DNA from: Hybos culiciformis
Taxonomy: Eukaryota > Arthropoda > Insecta > Diptera > Hybotidae
Assembly (NCBI GenBank): GCA_964007475.1
Contig: OZ023273.1
Location: 8,017,234 to 8,081,233, forward strand
Direction of reading: 5' to 3'
Length of the DNA stretch: 64,000 nucleotides
Part shown: positions 29,503 to 44,800 of the stretch, piece after piece
Numbering within the stretch: the stretch's first letter is position 1
How the letters are laid out: the number at the start of each line of letters is the position of its first letter
Translations under genes and position numbers: made by a program
The notes under the pieces: generated by a model
The model's database searches: none
The model's input: the letters and a program-made list of their open reading frames with translations, nothing else
Told to the model about the DNA's origin: nothing

Positions 29503-31437
29503 GTAAATAGTTAGATTAATAATCATAAAATATATACACGAAAATTATATTTTTTAGACTATTTTCAATAAAAAAATTTAATATTTATTTTAGTATGTCC
29601 ATCCGTCAACATAATACACACAGCAAAAACACAGCTCGCACATCACTTTATTGTACTTTTATTTAGCGTAAGGGGAAACTAAATTCCAGGTTCCAGGTTT
29701 GAAGTATTCACTGACGAAGTATGCTCATGATTAAAAACGAGACGTTTTTTTAACAATTATCCTAGTCCTCGCAAATAAATCAAATTAAACAAATTGATAA
29801 GGATTCGAATATAATACAATAAAAATAAAGATTAATTAGTAAATTTTAATAAAGATACATTGTTTTAATTAAATATCCTTTGTATTAATATTATTATTTA
29901 CTTTTTCTCAAATTCATAATTTTTGTACATTAGTTATTTGTTTAATTATTTTAGATTCAGGTTATTTAATTTCCTATGGAACTAATAATAACTAATTTGC
30001 TCCTTCTCCTCCAGGAGATAAAAAATGTTTATAACAATTTAAGTACTACCTATAGGAAAAAGAAATAACCAACTATTTTTGACCAGTATATATTGAAACT
30101 TAGCGCTAATTATTAAAACTAAAACTAAAGTTTTAAATGTTTTAGATTAGTACAAATTTAGTTCTGCTCCATCACAAAAATGTATATAGGAATATGATTG
30201 AAACAATTACGAAGTCAGCAAAATTGTGTTTTTTTTTTACAATTTTTTTTACATTTATTCTACAAAATTTTTCCTTGATAATCGAAAATAAATTTTACTG
30301 TACGTTAATGCATCCTGCATATTTATAAGCGTAGTTAATTCTAATATGTGAAAAATAAAATTTATATTTACACAAAAATTTCTTTATGCAATTCGCAGAA
30401 ACATATAATCTGTTAGAATCTGACGATTTTAAATATAAAAGTGTATCATTTATATTTATAGTTTTAAAATCAGTTTTATGTGAGCTAAGTTTAAACCAAA
30501 TTACAATATATACATAATATATATTATTAGTAATTTAGAAAAAAATGCATGTCTTGTTTTTACAAACTACAATGCAAATACAAGCTAAAAGGTTGTTTGG
30601 CTTCGATTCCAAATTTACTTACATTAAAAAGCAATTTGTTATTTACGTTAGATATGGACCAAAGTGAAGAAAAATTATGACTTCGAAGTTACTTCAACGA
30701 TATTTTCTAAATTTTGGAAATGAAATCTTAAAAAACACTTAATAATGCAGCAAAATTAAAAAAAATTCATAGTCATGTTAGTTGGGCATAGTCTTCAACC
30801 TTCGATATATATATGTATAAATGATGAAAATAATTTTAAGAACCATTTAGCTACGATTATGTCCAAAAATTATACTGGATACCGAAAAATAATTTTAAAT
30901 CAAAATTAAGTTTATTTTATACACAAAAATATTTTAAACGACCAAAATGATGGGTATCAACGAAATTAATAAAAAAAATTAAATAAGTGGTAATTCTTAT
31001 TAACACACAAACATGAAAAGTACCCTTAAGCTTCCATATCACAAAATACTTATTTTGTTTTTGGAAAAGTGTTTTTATTATTATTAAATTAAATTAAATT
31101 AAAAACCAGGATTATCACTTGTTTGACTAGAACTTTTATTGGAAACACTAATAAATTTTAAAACAATGTATTTATATTTAAGCTTTTTGGTAAAAAAAAA
31201 ACTACAAAATCCATTATTTGGATTCTGTTTTACAAATTACATGTTTTAGTTACTAAATTTTATTAATACATTATTTTTTGTATTGTTATGATGATGTTAA
31301 GACAATAAACAGAAAAGTGAGCTCACTTCTAAAATAATGCTGATCTTTTTCTTATATGCTTTTAGGAAAAAAAATGGTGAAATTTATGATTATTTTTGTT
31401 TTTTCTTTTTCTATTAACTTTTGGCTAGATTTTAAGG
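29503..31437. other. AT-rich non-coding DNA
   Basis: No gene is supported. A 30-codon open stretch at about 29594-29683 follows a plausible acceptor but matches nothing I recognise. Confidence 0.5.
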
Positions 31438-31647
31438 CTATTTTCTAGACTGTAAGGCATTACTTAGCCAATCCATGGCTTGATCTAATCCTTCACCTTT
31501 TATCGCTGATGTCTTGAATATCTGAAATGTGCGATTTTTCACATTTTTTAATCCTAATGCAGAATGTACTTTAGCCACGGACATACAACCTTCCCTTTCT
31601 TGTTTATTTGCTAAAACTACTAAAATAGCTTCAGATAGTTCTTACTC
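31438..31647 (-). pseudogene. Arl1: Orphan last exon of Arl1 (ARF-like GTPase 1), nonsense-mutated
   Basis: On the minus strand an acceptor (AATTTTTAG|GAG) leads into the C-terminal third of the Golgi small GTPase Arl1: AILVVLANKQ, then GCMSVAKVHSALGL, KNRTFQIFKTSAIKGEGLD and finally DWLSNALQSRK with the normal stop at 31438-31440. The second codon is TAA where a glutamate codon (GAA) is expected. The guanine-specificity motif NKQD reads NKQE, and neighbouring conserved residues differ. No upstream Arl1 exon (G1-G3 motifs) is found within the next kilobases. A preserved intron-exon border argues for a partial genomic duplication rather than a retrocopy. A functional parent gene is expected elsewhere in the genome. 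Confidence 0.85.
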
Positions 31648-31677
31648 CTAAAAATTGAAAAATAAAAATTATATTAA

Positions 31678-31753
31678 TAACAATAATAATTAATTATTAA
31701 TTATATTAATTATATTAATAATAATTAATTATTAATTATATTAATAATAATTT
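31678..31753. repeat. Short AT tandem repeat
   Basis: A unit of about 26 bases (AATAATAATTAATTATTAAT...) is present two and a half times, with a 9-base half-unit between copies. It lies next to the Arl1 exon remnant and may mark the duplication breakpoint. Confidence 0.7.
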
Positions 31754-32898
31754 TTAAAATATTTTTTTTATGGAAAAAAAATAATTTTATAGACCGGAAC
31801 ATATATTACAGATTCGGCAAAAGTAATAAATTTATCAAATCAAAAAACTAATGAAATTCTTCACATTTAATCTAAATACCCACCCTCAACCAAAGGATGC
31901 AATAATACCAATGGAAACTTCAATTTTTGATACCGCGGAATTTATTTTTCGTTTTCTGATAAAGTTTTGAAATTTTTGGTTCAATTCAAAAAACCAAAAC
32001 AAATAATAATAAAAAAAAATAACAAATAAATAAATGTCATGTCATTTCATCAATCAGTTTACATTTGAATAATGTCAATGAAATGTAAATAACAACATGG
32101 AGGTATTAGCGAATAAAAGTCAGTTGAGGATGTGTTTTGGATGTGTGTGGGATACAATAAGAGTCACATATTCTCAATGCGAATTGTATGGAAGTTTCAA
32201 ATCTTGTTATATATTATTTTTGGTATTGGTTAAAAAAACCAAAATAAATTCAATTTTAAATTCAATATATTTAATTTAATTAAAATGATTTTGATTTTTT
32301 TAACTAATATTTCTTTGAAAAGGTACATCCTATTTTGAACCTAAGATAAATAAAGAAATTGTTAATTAACGTTTTCATATAAAGCTCAAATGCTAGAATT
32401 ATATTTTTTTTGGCCCTTTAAAACTGAGAATATAAATTGTTATTAATTTGTATATATTTTATTTATAAATTATTATTGATGGACAATTTATCACTCAATT
32501 TTGTTATGTGATTTAAAAAAAAATAAAGAGATTTTAAACAAACTTTTGAAAAACAAAAGAAAATTAAAGACTTTTTATCAGAATTTAACTTAATGTTTAT
32601 TTTATTCAACAATAAATAATTTTATGTGTAAATAAATACAATTATTTTTTTTTTCTTACTACTAAAACATTATTTAACTAATTTTGTCACACTTTAAAAC
32701 ATTTAAAAAAAGAAAGCAATGAAGAGGTACTTAAAAAGTTATGTTTTTGTTTTTATTATGAATATACTTTTTAATGTCATTCATAAGGAATGTTACGTTT
32801 TTTTTCTATTAATTTAATTTTTATCTTAGAAAGTTACCAAAAAATAAATAAAAATTATAATATTATTAAATTGCTATGTAAAACTTTTAATATTGTTT
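31754..32898. other. AT-rich intergenic DNA, includes the Lrrk 3' side
   Basis: No gene is recognised. The right end contains the Lrrk 3' UTR (minus strand), but no clear AATAAA was seen close to the stop. Confidence 0.5.
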
Positions 32899-35800
32899 TT
32901 ATGTCCAATTTTGCACATTCCAAATAAGGCAATGAACATTTCTCTTAAAATCAATGTTTTTACAATTTAAATGTTCCATATTTTTATAATGATTACGTTG
33001 TTCAGAATCTAGGTACCGTGAAAATAATGGTCTATAATTTAAACCAAGAGTAGCTATTAAGGGAACATTATCCTTGTAAAATGGTATTATTGACAATATC
33101 TGAAAAATAATTTTAAAGAATGAGTTTAATTTTGTTTTTTCCTAAATTAAGTAATCTTGAATTTTCTTTAGTAAACTGATGCGATATACTACCGTATTAC
33201 TAACATTTTTTTTTCATATGAACCATATAATTTTGAATATTAGAACCTATCTAATAAAAATGAAAACAACTTCGCACATAAAAATTTAATATTAAATTCA
33301 AACACTGATCAGTTTATTCAATAGCTGATGGCGGATTGGTCGATAAATTTAGTCTAAATTTTTAATATATCTTTTAGGCCTTAGTGTGGTTTATTTTTTT
33401 CGTTTAGATTTTCATACCCAAAAAACAGTCTTAAATTCAGGATGCTAATAAAATGATAATAGTTCTGCTAAAGTTCATCATCAAGAAACAATAATTAGTG
33501 ACTATAAAAACAAATATAGAACAGAACATCATATATAAAGAATAGGGTATAGGCCAGTTTTCAACATTTTGATTTAAAATACTTTTGGAGAAAATATTTT
33601 TAGTATTTCTACAATGACTCGTTATCCATATAACAATTTTCATCAAAATCCACCCCCCCTTGGAATAAATTTTTTTTCCTACTCAGGAATATGCATCATT
33701 CAAATGATAACAACTACCTCGTTGGTAGATAATTTTAGATTTTTGGGTTTTTAATATTTATTTAATTAATTTAGACTGTTAGGATCGATAAATTCATTGT
33801 ATTTTCACTTTATTGTTAAAAAAAAGCTCACGAACATTAAATTAAAAAAACTATGTAGCTCACCTTTCTCTCAAAAGGCCGAAATATTGTTATAGGCCTT
33901 AATGTGATAATATCAACAATCATTAAACAACCTAAAATTGTTCCAACGTACAGTTCTTTTCCTTTAATTGTTAATGCAGTTATCTGAGAAAAAAAATATT
34001 TTAGTTTTCTTGGAGGTAAGTAAATGTGCTTATTTGAAAGGAAAAACGTACTAAATTTTATATAATTACTTAACAAAGCTAAGCTAGAAATTGAAGTTCC
34101 CAAATAATATTTCAATATTTTTAGACTAGGTTTGATTGTATTTTATGTAAATCAGTTTATGATTCCTGAATTTGATCAATGATTACTCAAAAATTTATAA
34201 TACTTACACACAATTTTATTGAAAGCTTGATTGACTATTACTAACACCTAAATTGATCTAACAAACCAAATGTCGCCGCCGTTTTTTGCTTTTACTAATC
34301 TCTAATATCTATCAAGTACTTTTTTATTTTAAATTATTACTTCATTCATAATTCATTATTAGCTTATAATTGTTTTTATGAACTTGAATGAACACAATCA
34401 TGAAAATATACCACAATAACAAAAGTGACTGATATAACTCTATACCACAATAACAAAAGTGAATATTTTTCATTCCAAAAAATAATGTAAATTGGGCCAT
34501 TTTCATAGTAATTGTGTGCACACTCAAAAACAATTTATTCTTTTGCGTATCGTTTTCTTTTTAAAAAATTAAATACGAGGACGTGACGTTGAGAAACATC
34601 AAAAAATAAATTAATACCAAAATAAAAACACACGAATGATTATGTTTTTATATGGAGCTGTTTTTTTTTTATGTTTTATTGGGTAAAAACTCCATGATTA
34701 TTTTATTCATAATTGAAACTCTCATTGTCAACTGGCGCGGCGGCAACTCTTATAAAATACAAAATGCGGAGCTAACCTAATATACATAGATTTATCGAGT
34801 CTGTAAAATTTATGAATACATTACCTGGCATTTATTATTGCTCAAATATTCTTCCATCGATAAGCTCTCCAAACTTTCTGAACATGGTAAAAGCTTCGAG
34901 CAGTCCAATCTATTTCGAATTTTTTTTGTTGAAATGTCCCATTGATAAATAGAATATTCGGTACTCAAGCATGAGAAAACATAATTATCACAGGTTGCTA
35001 AATGAGTGACTAGAGTATCTTCAGAGCAACTATGAGTAATTGTAATTTGTTTAGAAATTCCCGATGAATTATATTGGAATGTATTAATTGTTGATAATTT
35101 ACCTCCAAACCAAAGTTCGTATGCTCTGAAATTAAAGCCAACACTTCAACTAAAGTTGTTATAAAAAAGAGTTTACTCAAAAAAATCGATTAACTTTTTT
35201 TAAAGATTCTTCACCAAAGCAGACTTTCGTATGTTGTTTGGCTCTGGTGATCAAGTGCCATTGTCGTTATAATACCGAGTTTGTGAGTTCGTTTCACACC
35301 ATGAGCAAGTATTTCTATTAAACTTATTCATTATTCAATTGAAAGTTAATGTTATTTTTAAGAATAATCTAATAATTTAATAATTTACCCATCTTTAAGG
35401 CTGCAAACACACGTACTATTCAATCCATCACCTGAACTTATCTCTGTTAAAACAAATGATCCTTCTGCAGACGCACAATTCGCTGGTATCACATTAGAAA
35501 TGACTAGAAATATTCGACCATTTTCAAGCCCGACAATAACACGTTGTAGACTTTTTAAATAATAAATACTTTTAATGGAATTAACAATTGAAGTGTCAAA
35601 TAAATACGAATAAATGTGAGTGAAATCTGTTAAACTAAATAATTAAAACATATTAGTAAAGTTTTAAAAATTATAATGATTCTTAAACTGACTTATAAAC
35701 TCTTAATCTTCCAAATGAGTCTCCTATCCAAATGGTTTCGTCAACAACGCAACATGAACAACATTTAACAAGATCTTCATTTATGTTTAGATCATTTTTG

Positions 35801-38800
35801 GCATATCCAATTTTTTTCAAATCTTTATAAAAGTACTGATTAATGAAGCCATTTGCTGATAATTTTAATACTTCCAAAATTTGAAATTTTGTTAATAAAA
35901 TCAATTCTTCATTACAGTCTATAAAATATGAAAAGAAAAACAAAATACATCAATAGTAATTGTAATTAATAATATATTATTAAATGTGAAAAGAAAATAA
36001 CAAGTTAACTAGTTCAATATTTTGTTATTTATATTGTCCATTAAAGGCAAAATCTAATTTAAATAATTTAAACTTCGCGGTTTAAAAGATGTTTCAAGTT
36101 TTTTTCTTATTTTACTGTTTTTGTGGTAATTAAAAAACCATTTTCCACCTTTTCAATAATTACATTAACATTAATATTAAGAAAAATCCTTTTTTGTTTA
36201 ACGAACTTACCTTTACTAAAGTAATTGTTTTTAAATATTCCTGATTCAATTTTATCGTTATTCAAAACCACCACTTCTAATAAATGCTTACATTCTGGTG
36301 CGTTCAATATAGAGACAATTTGACTAGCCGACGGTCGTTTCTATTGAATTCAAAATTAATTATTTTTATAAACCTATTAAGGCACTGCAATTCTAATTAT
36401 ACCTGAGGTAACTCATTCCAGCATAGTGTCATCAAATCTAAATAGTACGTCGGATATTGAGTTTCTCTTGAAGATAACAAAGGCCTGTTACCTTCTAAAA
36501 TAAACTCTTTTATCGATTCTTGACCCTCAAATGGTTGTCTTAGCGTAATGCATTCGTATAAAAACATTCCAAATGAAAAACAATCAACCTGAAAAATTAC
36601 AAATTATAAATTTAAATAACATTTTAACAAAAATTTTAAGATATTGGGAAGATACTATTGAATACCTTTTCAGTATATTCTTCTTCGCCATTATAACGAC
36701 ATATTTCAGGTGCCATAAATCCCTCAGTGCCTAAAAACAAAAAAACAATAATTTTAAAAGCAATAGAAGTTACTTATAAAATAAAACTCAACCTCCGAAA
36801 CCTTTTGAACCACTTGGTGTACTAATTCTGCTGATTCCATAATCAGCTATTTTTATATTCACTTTTGTATTGGCACCATCATCCCTGTAAAAATAATAAT
36901 TCAAAATAAAGTTTAAATAAAAGAATCAATATTTATATATAACATTATAAATGCTTACGAGTGGGGAGCAGGAAAATCCCAAACTAAAATATTTTCAGAT
37001 TTCAAATCTCTGTAAATTATTTTTTTTCTATGTAAATATTCGATAGCTTTGGCACACTGTAGAACGGTTGTATGAAATGTGTGATACCCAATTCGAGCGC
37101 CACTTCGTCTATATTGGCGTAAAATACTGTCCAAACCACCCTTTAAATGAAGAAAAATACAATAGAGAATATTTTCAATTAAAAAATATTTACCATTGGA
37201 GCTAACTCCAGTACTATCGATAATGGTCTTACACATATTCCAATTAATGAAACAATATGAATATGCGTCAAATTTAATAAAACTGCAAGTTCCTGTCTCG
37301 CTGTACAATAAGCTTTACATGAATATTGTAATGGATCACGATTCCATTTATTTAAGGATACCTTATAAGCCACAAGTGCACTCTAAACCAAAAAATATAT
37401 TACAATAAAAATTTAAGATTGTATTACATTATAAAATAAGGACCCCTCTCTTACACTTAACTTCCTTAATTTATAATGTAATGAAATAAATAGATAGATA
37501 AATAACATCACTGTTTTTGCTTAAAATATCTTACACTTTTAGCTTTGTTTCCTGGTGGTACAGGCTGCAACATTTTCATTGCAACTGATTTCATCACATT
37601 GGTTCCGAAAAGTTTGCATGTAGCTTTAAAGACAAAACCAAATGCACCCCTTCCTAATAAAGGGCCTTTAATTATGCTATCCGGTTGAATGACATATTTA
37701 TCCGAAATATCAGCAAAAACCTTTAAGAAAAATTAATTATACAGAATTCGCTGGAAAAAATAGTTCGATGTGACTTACTACATCAGGAGCAATGTCAAGT
37801 AAATTTAGATTTGAATGAACCGGACAAGAGATTGAAGTTTGATTATACACCGATAAAATGCACTCCTCAATCATATATGAATAACAAATTTTTATTTTAT
37901 TTCCAAATGACAATGAAATTTTATTTTCAGATGAAATATTTTGATATGATCCTCCGGATCCTGATTTACCAACTCCAGAATCTGTATCTGATAGATTTAT
38001 TGAATCCTCTGATCTATTGCCTTTCGAATTAGACTCTCTCATAGCTTTCTCATCCGATTCTAATGATAAACTCAAATTCTGTGGTGACGTATCACATGCC
38101 CCAAATAAATTATCATAACAATTAGGGCAAAAAATTAATCTGGTCACCAAGTACCGACCTTCTGATGTATGAACAAATCTAGTTCCTAGCTGTGGATACC
38201 AATCTTCTAACAACAAATCAATTTGGTCAACTGTTAATGATAATAACTTACAAATTACATTAAATTTCATTTGATTGATACCAATAAAAAAATCTCTATT
38301 TTGTATTTTTCTTATTATATCAACATCTTTATAATCAAAAAACATTTCCAAAACACTTGTTGAATTAATATTTAAATCGTTCCAAATATTATCTAATTTT
38401 AATTTAAATTTATTTTTGCAATTACGATAAATACTAATTTCATTGGGTGTGATTTCACAAAGATGAAATATTTTCACATTTCCAATATATAACGCAATCC
38501 CAGTTTGCCATAATTTCCAATGAAATGATTCTTCAATTGCTTTGTAAGCATCAAAATTTGAGCTACTTGATACCTTTAAAAAAATTTTAAGGTTACAAAT
38601 AAGAGAATTTTCAATTTAGAAGTTATATACGTATATATTAATATATACAATTATTATATACCCCAATAAGACGGGAATTGATCTCCGAGTTCGAAAAATC
38701 TTAAATTATTAAATAATATATGATTATGAACTACTAGATATTGATTTATTAAAAAGAAGTTTTGGAGCGAAATTATAGACAATAAACACAATTTATTTTA

Positions 38801-41800
38801 TAACAGCCAATATTATTCTTTTCACTTCGAATATGTAACTACTTCTTTACTTTCAACGTTTTACCGCTTTTTTTACATTATTTTTATTGTTTAATTGTTG
38901 TTAAAATTTAGCACTAAAAAAATAATTCTTAATTTACACTTACTTCTGTTACAATTTTCAAATTATATAAAATTTTAATCGAATCAGTAATTTGTTCATC
39001 TGATAGAAGTCTTGTTAAAATCCGTGGCCAAAAACCCGACGGAAAATATGTCATCAGCAATATTCTTCTTAGAGACTTTTTACTTTTATTATTGTTTTGT
39101 TTGAAAACTACGCCATCAGAATTTCTTGGAGTTTCATAATGAGAAATTGATAAATCAGTACGTTTATTCCTTTGAAAAACCTAAAAAAAAAGCATAATCA
39201 AATTTTTTTTAAAATAAGCAGGTTTGAATAAAGGCTCACCTTAATGAATATTCCATCAGAACGATCACTGCATGGTAACAACGAAGGGATTAATAACGTT
39301 TTAGAATCCCAGCTTAATGCAACTTCAAATTTATTTAACAAGTTTACAATGTAACTAAAAAGAATGTACAAATAAGACCAAAAAAAAAATTATAGTTATA
39401 ATTGAATAAAATTTAAAAGTTATAATTGAATTTTTAAAGTTATAATTGAATGAAATAATTCTTCAATTAAACAACTGCATTACTGATGTGATGAAATATA
39501 TTTGACTTTATTTAAAAATAGGAGTTATATTATAATGCGGAAATTTCAATCTTTTAATGAAAATTTTCCCATTTTAAGAATTTTAATTTCAAACTTCGAA
39601 ATAATTGGGATAATTTCTATAATAAAAAATTAATTAAAAAAAATTTAAAATTAATTGTTTATTTACTTTTTAAAATTAGTTGTTGCATTTTGTTTGTACA
39701 ACATATCTAAATCATCTAAACGCATAATTCCATTTTTGACAAATGGATTAATTTCTCTTATTGTAATAATATGTGCCAACATATCACACAACCACTGCGG
39801 ATCAAGAAAATAAAAATTTTTTAATGAGGAGTCATCATAATGAAGAATTACACCATTATCGTGTAAGAACATAACTGCTTGATTAAATTCAGACCAATCC
39901 CTGAAATACCAAAATATTAAAGTTACATTGATTGACAATTTAATATAAATTCTATTTAATTTACCGAAACGATTTATGATCATTTAAGTTCATATATTCA
40001 GTGATTAATTTTTTAAAAGTATCTGTATCTACAACTGGATCGACATCAGAAATCCGCATATGAGAAACTATGTTAGCTATAACATCTTCTAAAGCTATAT
40101 AACTAGCTGGTACTTTTTGTAATAATAATGGTTGCTTGGAAGATGAAGATCGCATTGAAAACGCCGTATCGTATATTATATCAGAGAGAATTCGAATGTT
40201 GAAAAATGATCTTAAACATAAATTATAAAATTGTATCTTTGTTACAATATTCCATCTTCTAAAGAATTTATAATAGGTATGTGTTTAGGTAACACAAATA
40301 AATTTTTACAATTTTTTAACAAAATTAGTATAAAAAGTTAATTTTTTGTCAATTGAATAGATTCCTTATTCCCTCATCGCAGTTTAAATTATCTATGCCT
40401 TTCAAATGGCATTGCTGGAATTCCCAGCACAGTTTAAACATTATTAAATTGAAATACACAAAAAAATGTTAGTAATATGTAGTTGGTAAAAGATCCCTTT
40501 AAATGAGAGAAATATAAAACAATCATAATGTTGAAAAAAAATATGAAAGTATGTCGAACCTATTCAAATGAAGACGATACCTATTATAAAATTGATATTT
40601 TCAACTAATTTTTTTAATAAAATAAATCTATTAATAAAATTCATTGATGATTTAGTTAATAAGTGTGAACAATCTTTAAAAATCATTTACCTGCAACTTA
40701 TTTGAATAGTGTCTACAACTTTAGGTAAACCAATTTTTTCAGCATCTGGAACAGAAATAAACCGTTCCTTTATAACTCTCTGCAACTCTTCCGCATATTC
40801 AGATGCAAAATTTTCTCCCACAGTGTCGTAATGTGTGCCAACAATAATAACGTGTGAGTTTGGTGCTCTTGTCTAGAATATTATAAAAAAAAACTATACA
40901 TTAATACTTAATACGCTAATGAGACATATTAAAAGAAAATTAAATTTAATTAGGATCATCATTTTTTTTTGTGATGATAGTTTTTTACTTTCAGACAGTG
41001 CCCAGTTGGTATAACCCATAATTGCAATCTTTTCAGGAAATGAGAATGAATATTTCGACTTAACTTTTGATAATTACATTTATTTACACAGAGATTTTAG
41101 TGCTTAATTTTAATTTCTAAAAATAATAACCTGTATATTTCCCAACCACAACAATACTTCGCTTAAACCCTTTAATCCGTCAGTTATCTTCCATAACACT
41201 AAATATAAGCTTCTTTTCGACAAAAAATATTGATGAGTTGCATAATATCTGTAAAGAAATATTTATATTGTAATAAAAAATAAATAAAAAGGATTAATTT
41301 GACTTAATACTCTTTTTGTCCTCCGAAATCCCATGTTCGAAACACAACTGGTCCATAGTATGGAGAGATTCTTCTTCTTTTATCACAAACCCAGGTTCCA
41401 ATATCAACTCCTAAAATTAAATATAAGATATTTTAAATTATACAGAACATTCCGTTACAAAAAAAAACTTGAAAAATATTTACAAATTAAAAAACTTGTG
41501 TACTCACCAACAGTTGAAATATTGTAGTTATTTTTTTTATTTGAACTAGTTGAATTTTTTTTACTCATGCGCGTTGACCAATTATCAGGGGGTTTTGATT
41601 TTTGAGCATCTTCTTTACGTAATAATTCTAGAAGAGTTGTCTTTCCAATTCCTTAAAGTGCAAAATTTTGTTTATGTTTATTTATTTTTCGACGTATTTT
41701 TTCGACAAAAACAGGCAGTAACAAAATAAGTATAAATCGAACGGACATTAAGTCCTCCATTTCAAAACAATTATCGAAGTTGAGTCAAAAATTCCGCATA

Positions 41801-44800
41801 AATAATTGTTGAATTATTTTGAATTAGTTTTCATAATATGCAGAGAAGAGTATGTATGATAATTATAAGTTCAGAATGGGCTAGAGAATTTTTTTAAAAT
41901 AGGCAATACCATAGATTAAGAATACACATAGATTGTTACCTTCATACAACATTGTTTTTGGTATTTTTATGTGAATGTGTTAGTAAAACGAAATAAAATA
42001 CGTGATAATTATCAATATATGAAAAGAATTTTATTTAGTTTTACTAACACCTTCACATAAAAATACCAAAACAGGCTGAAAAAATGTTGTATGAAGCTAT
42101 AAATTCTTAATCTATGTTAATACATAATTAATTTTTAAATTAAAATAAATTCTAGATCTAAATTGTGTTTGCGTAATAGACTCTAATATGTTTTTACATA
42201 CTAAAAACAACACAAAATTAAAAAAAAAATAAAACTTACAACTCATATTTTAAATAATGAATATACCTTGTACTCCGACTACCATTAATTTCATTCGTGC
42301 ATACGGCTGAGCATCTATCACAAAAAAAATATAATTATTTGAAATTTATTTTAAAATAAATCAATTTTACACAACTATTTTCTAGAATAATAGAACTCCA
42401 TAATTCTCACAAAAAATAATATGTAATTGTGAAAAAATCAAAAAATAGATAAATCTATATAAATTATTTTTATTTTTTGGTAAAATTATGAAATACTAAA
42501 TGAAGGAACTGGCACTTTAAAACTTTTCAATTAAATTATTTTTCACCTTCATAAATAGATTTCAAATAACCAATTATGTCCATTGTTTTGTATTTTTTAC
42601 TCTCAACCATTGTTTTCAACGGATCTTGCAATGAACAACCTCTCATATTTAGATTCCACAATCTGTTCAATAATCCCAAATGTTTTGGCAAATCCGTTAT
42701 ATCTATATTCCCACTTATGTTGAGGACACTAAGACTAGTTAATTCACTTATTGACGAACGAATATCCTAAAAAAAAAACAAAATGTTTATCCCTTGAATT
42801 ATTAGTTTTGTTATTTTACTCATAGCACCATCAAATCGATGTGTTTTGAAGTAAGTGTTTTGTGTTTTGTGTTCTCGAAGTGAATGTAGAAGTGTAATGA
42901 GTTTTTGGTATTGTTTTGTATCTGCGTACGATTATTTATAAATTGATTTCCCTTTTATCTATTTAAAATTAAAAATTGTTACCTTGAGGCAATTATTGCT
43001 AATATCTAGCATTGATAAATTAGGAAAAACCAATTTAGATTTTGTCAATCCTATAACATTCCAATCGACATCGGCTTCTTCAAATGTTGTTACGTCGTCC
43101 GTTGATAATTGGATTCTAGTAAGCAAATTATCAGCCACAATAAGAGTTTTCAGAGCTTCAAATCTGAAAAGTACGAGCCCAATAAAAATTTTTTCGTTTC
43201 TATAGTTACTTCAATTTACCTCAAGTGTTTCCTGTGATGACAAACATTTTTAAGAATTGTTTTCCTTAAAGAATTGCAACTGTTTTCCAAAGATTCTTCA
43301 ATTTGACCTTCGGAATTTTCTGAATCACTAACTATATCTGAACTATAACATTGCAAATATGGATCTAGATCAGTAATTCTTGGTAAACTTGGCCAACAAG
43401 TAATTTCATTATGTGATAAATCTAGCTGCCTTAAAGTTGCTGGATAACTTGTAACATGTCCCATTGATCTTTTATTAAGAAAAGATGGTTTTAAGATAAT
43501 TTCTTATTAAAATACTACATTTCCAGTATACCTTAGACTATTGTATGACATATTGAGTCTTGTTAGATTAACAGCAAGACATGGCAAACAACTTGGGACT
43601 GCTGTGAATAAATTATTGGCAATGTTTAAACTAGATAATTGTGAAACATCTAAGCTTTTCCTATTACTATTCCATTTTATATCATTTTCTACTGTTTCTA
43701 GAGCACTAGACCACATATTACGATGAATTACTTCATAGATGCTAAAATAATAATGAAAAACAATGAGATTTGTTAACTAAATTGATTTCTAGAAAAAATA
43801 ACCTTATGTTTTTAGATTTATCCCATATAGTCTGAGTTGAATCCATTCTTTTAATTGGCGTATCTGGTTTTCTTCTGCATTTTTGAGATATCTGACAATA
43901 AAAATTATATGCACATGTCATAAAATAGAAATACAACAATTTTACAAAATATTGTTTTACCTTAGCAACTGGTAAATCTTTCAACAGATTGAATGCCAAA
44001 TTTAACTCTTTCAATTTAGGTGCTTTCCACATTTCTAATGGTAATTGTTGTAATTTGTTATTAGAAATGTCCAATGTAATTAAATTCGGAATTTCAAAAA
44101 CTTGGGCAGAAACTTGAATTAAATTGTTATCTTGAAGAAAAAGCTCTTCTAAAACAGGACAATTGTATTTTTTGTCAGAAGATAATGGCAATTGTTCCAA
44201 TTTATTTTGAGCAATATTCAGGTACCTGAAAAGAGGTTACTAAAAATCAAAAGGTTTTAATTAAAAAAAAAAAAACCAAATACTTAAGACTTGTTAGTGA
44301 GAACAATTCTACTGGTATAATCTGCAACGCATTATGGGAAAGATCAATACGTGTTATAGCTGTTAAAACAATATCAATTTTTGGATTACTTTGAAGTTTT
44401 GGATTCAATTCAAAAACGGCTTGTAAAATCCATTCCAGTCTGAATATTTTAGTAAAAAAAAATTTTAAGTACCTTCAGAATTATTTAATTTTTTTTTAGG
44501 AATTTCGGTCGTTTTCAAACTTATCTTTCAGTTAATTATAAGTTAAAAATTATATTTAACTCATTCAAAAATTTCAATACACAAAATTTTTTGATTATAG
44601 CAGAATATTGGTTATTTATTTTAATTATGTTATTAGAAGATATATTTGAATCATTATATTGTATAATATGTATTTTGAATTGACAGTCAGCCGATAATAA
44701 ATAATTATTCAATGCACTTACTTAATAAACGTAAGCTTGGCATTACTATTATTATGCCAATTAATTATTGTAGCAATATTCGGAAACAGGCTGCTATAAG

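Noticed and set aside
29594..29683. Fourth exon of the THAP gene (30 codons open after an acceptor)
   Set aside because: Short, no homology, and upstream phases already disagree. A chance open stretch is more likely.
31438..31647. Functional small GTPase gene
   Set aside because: Only the last exon is present, with an early in-frame TAA and a changed NKxD motif.
33437..34533. Separate minus-strand genes in the Lrrk 3' half
   Set aside because: Apart from the WD40 exon 33864-33983, these frames read through Lrrk introns and lack homology.
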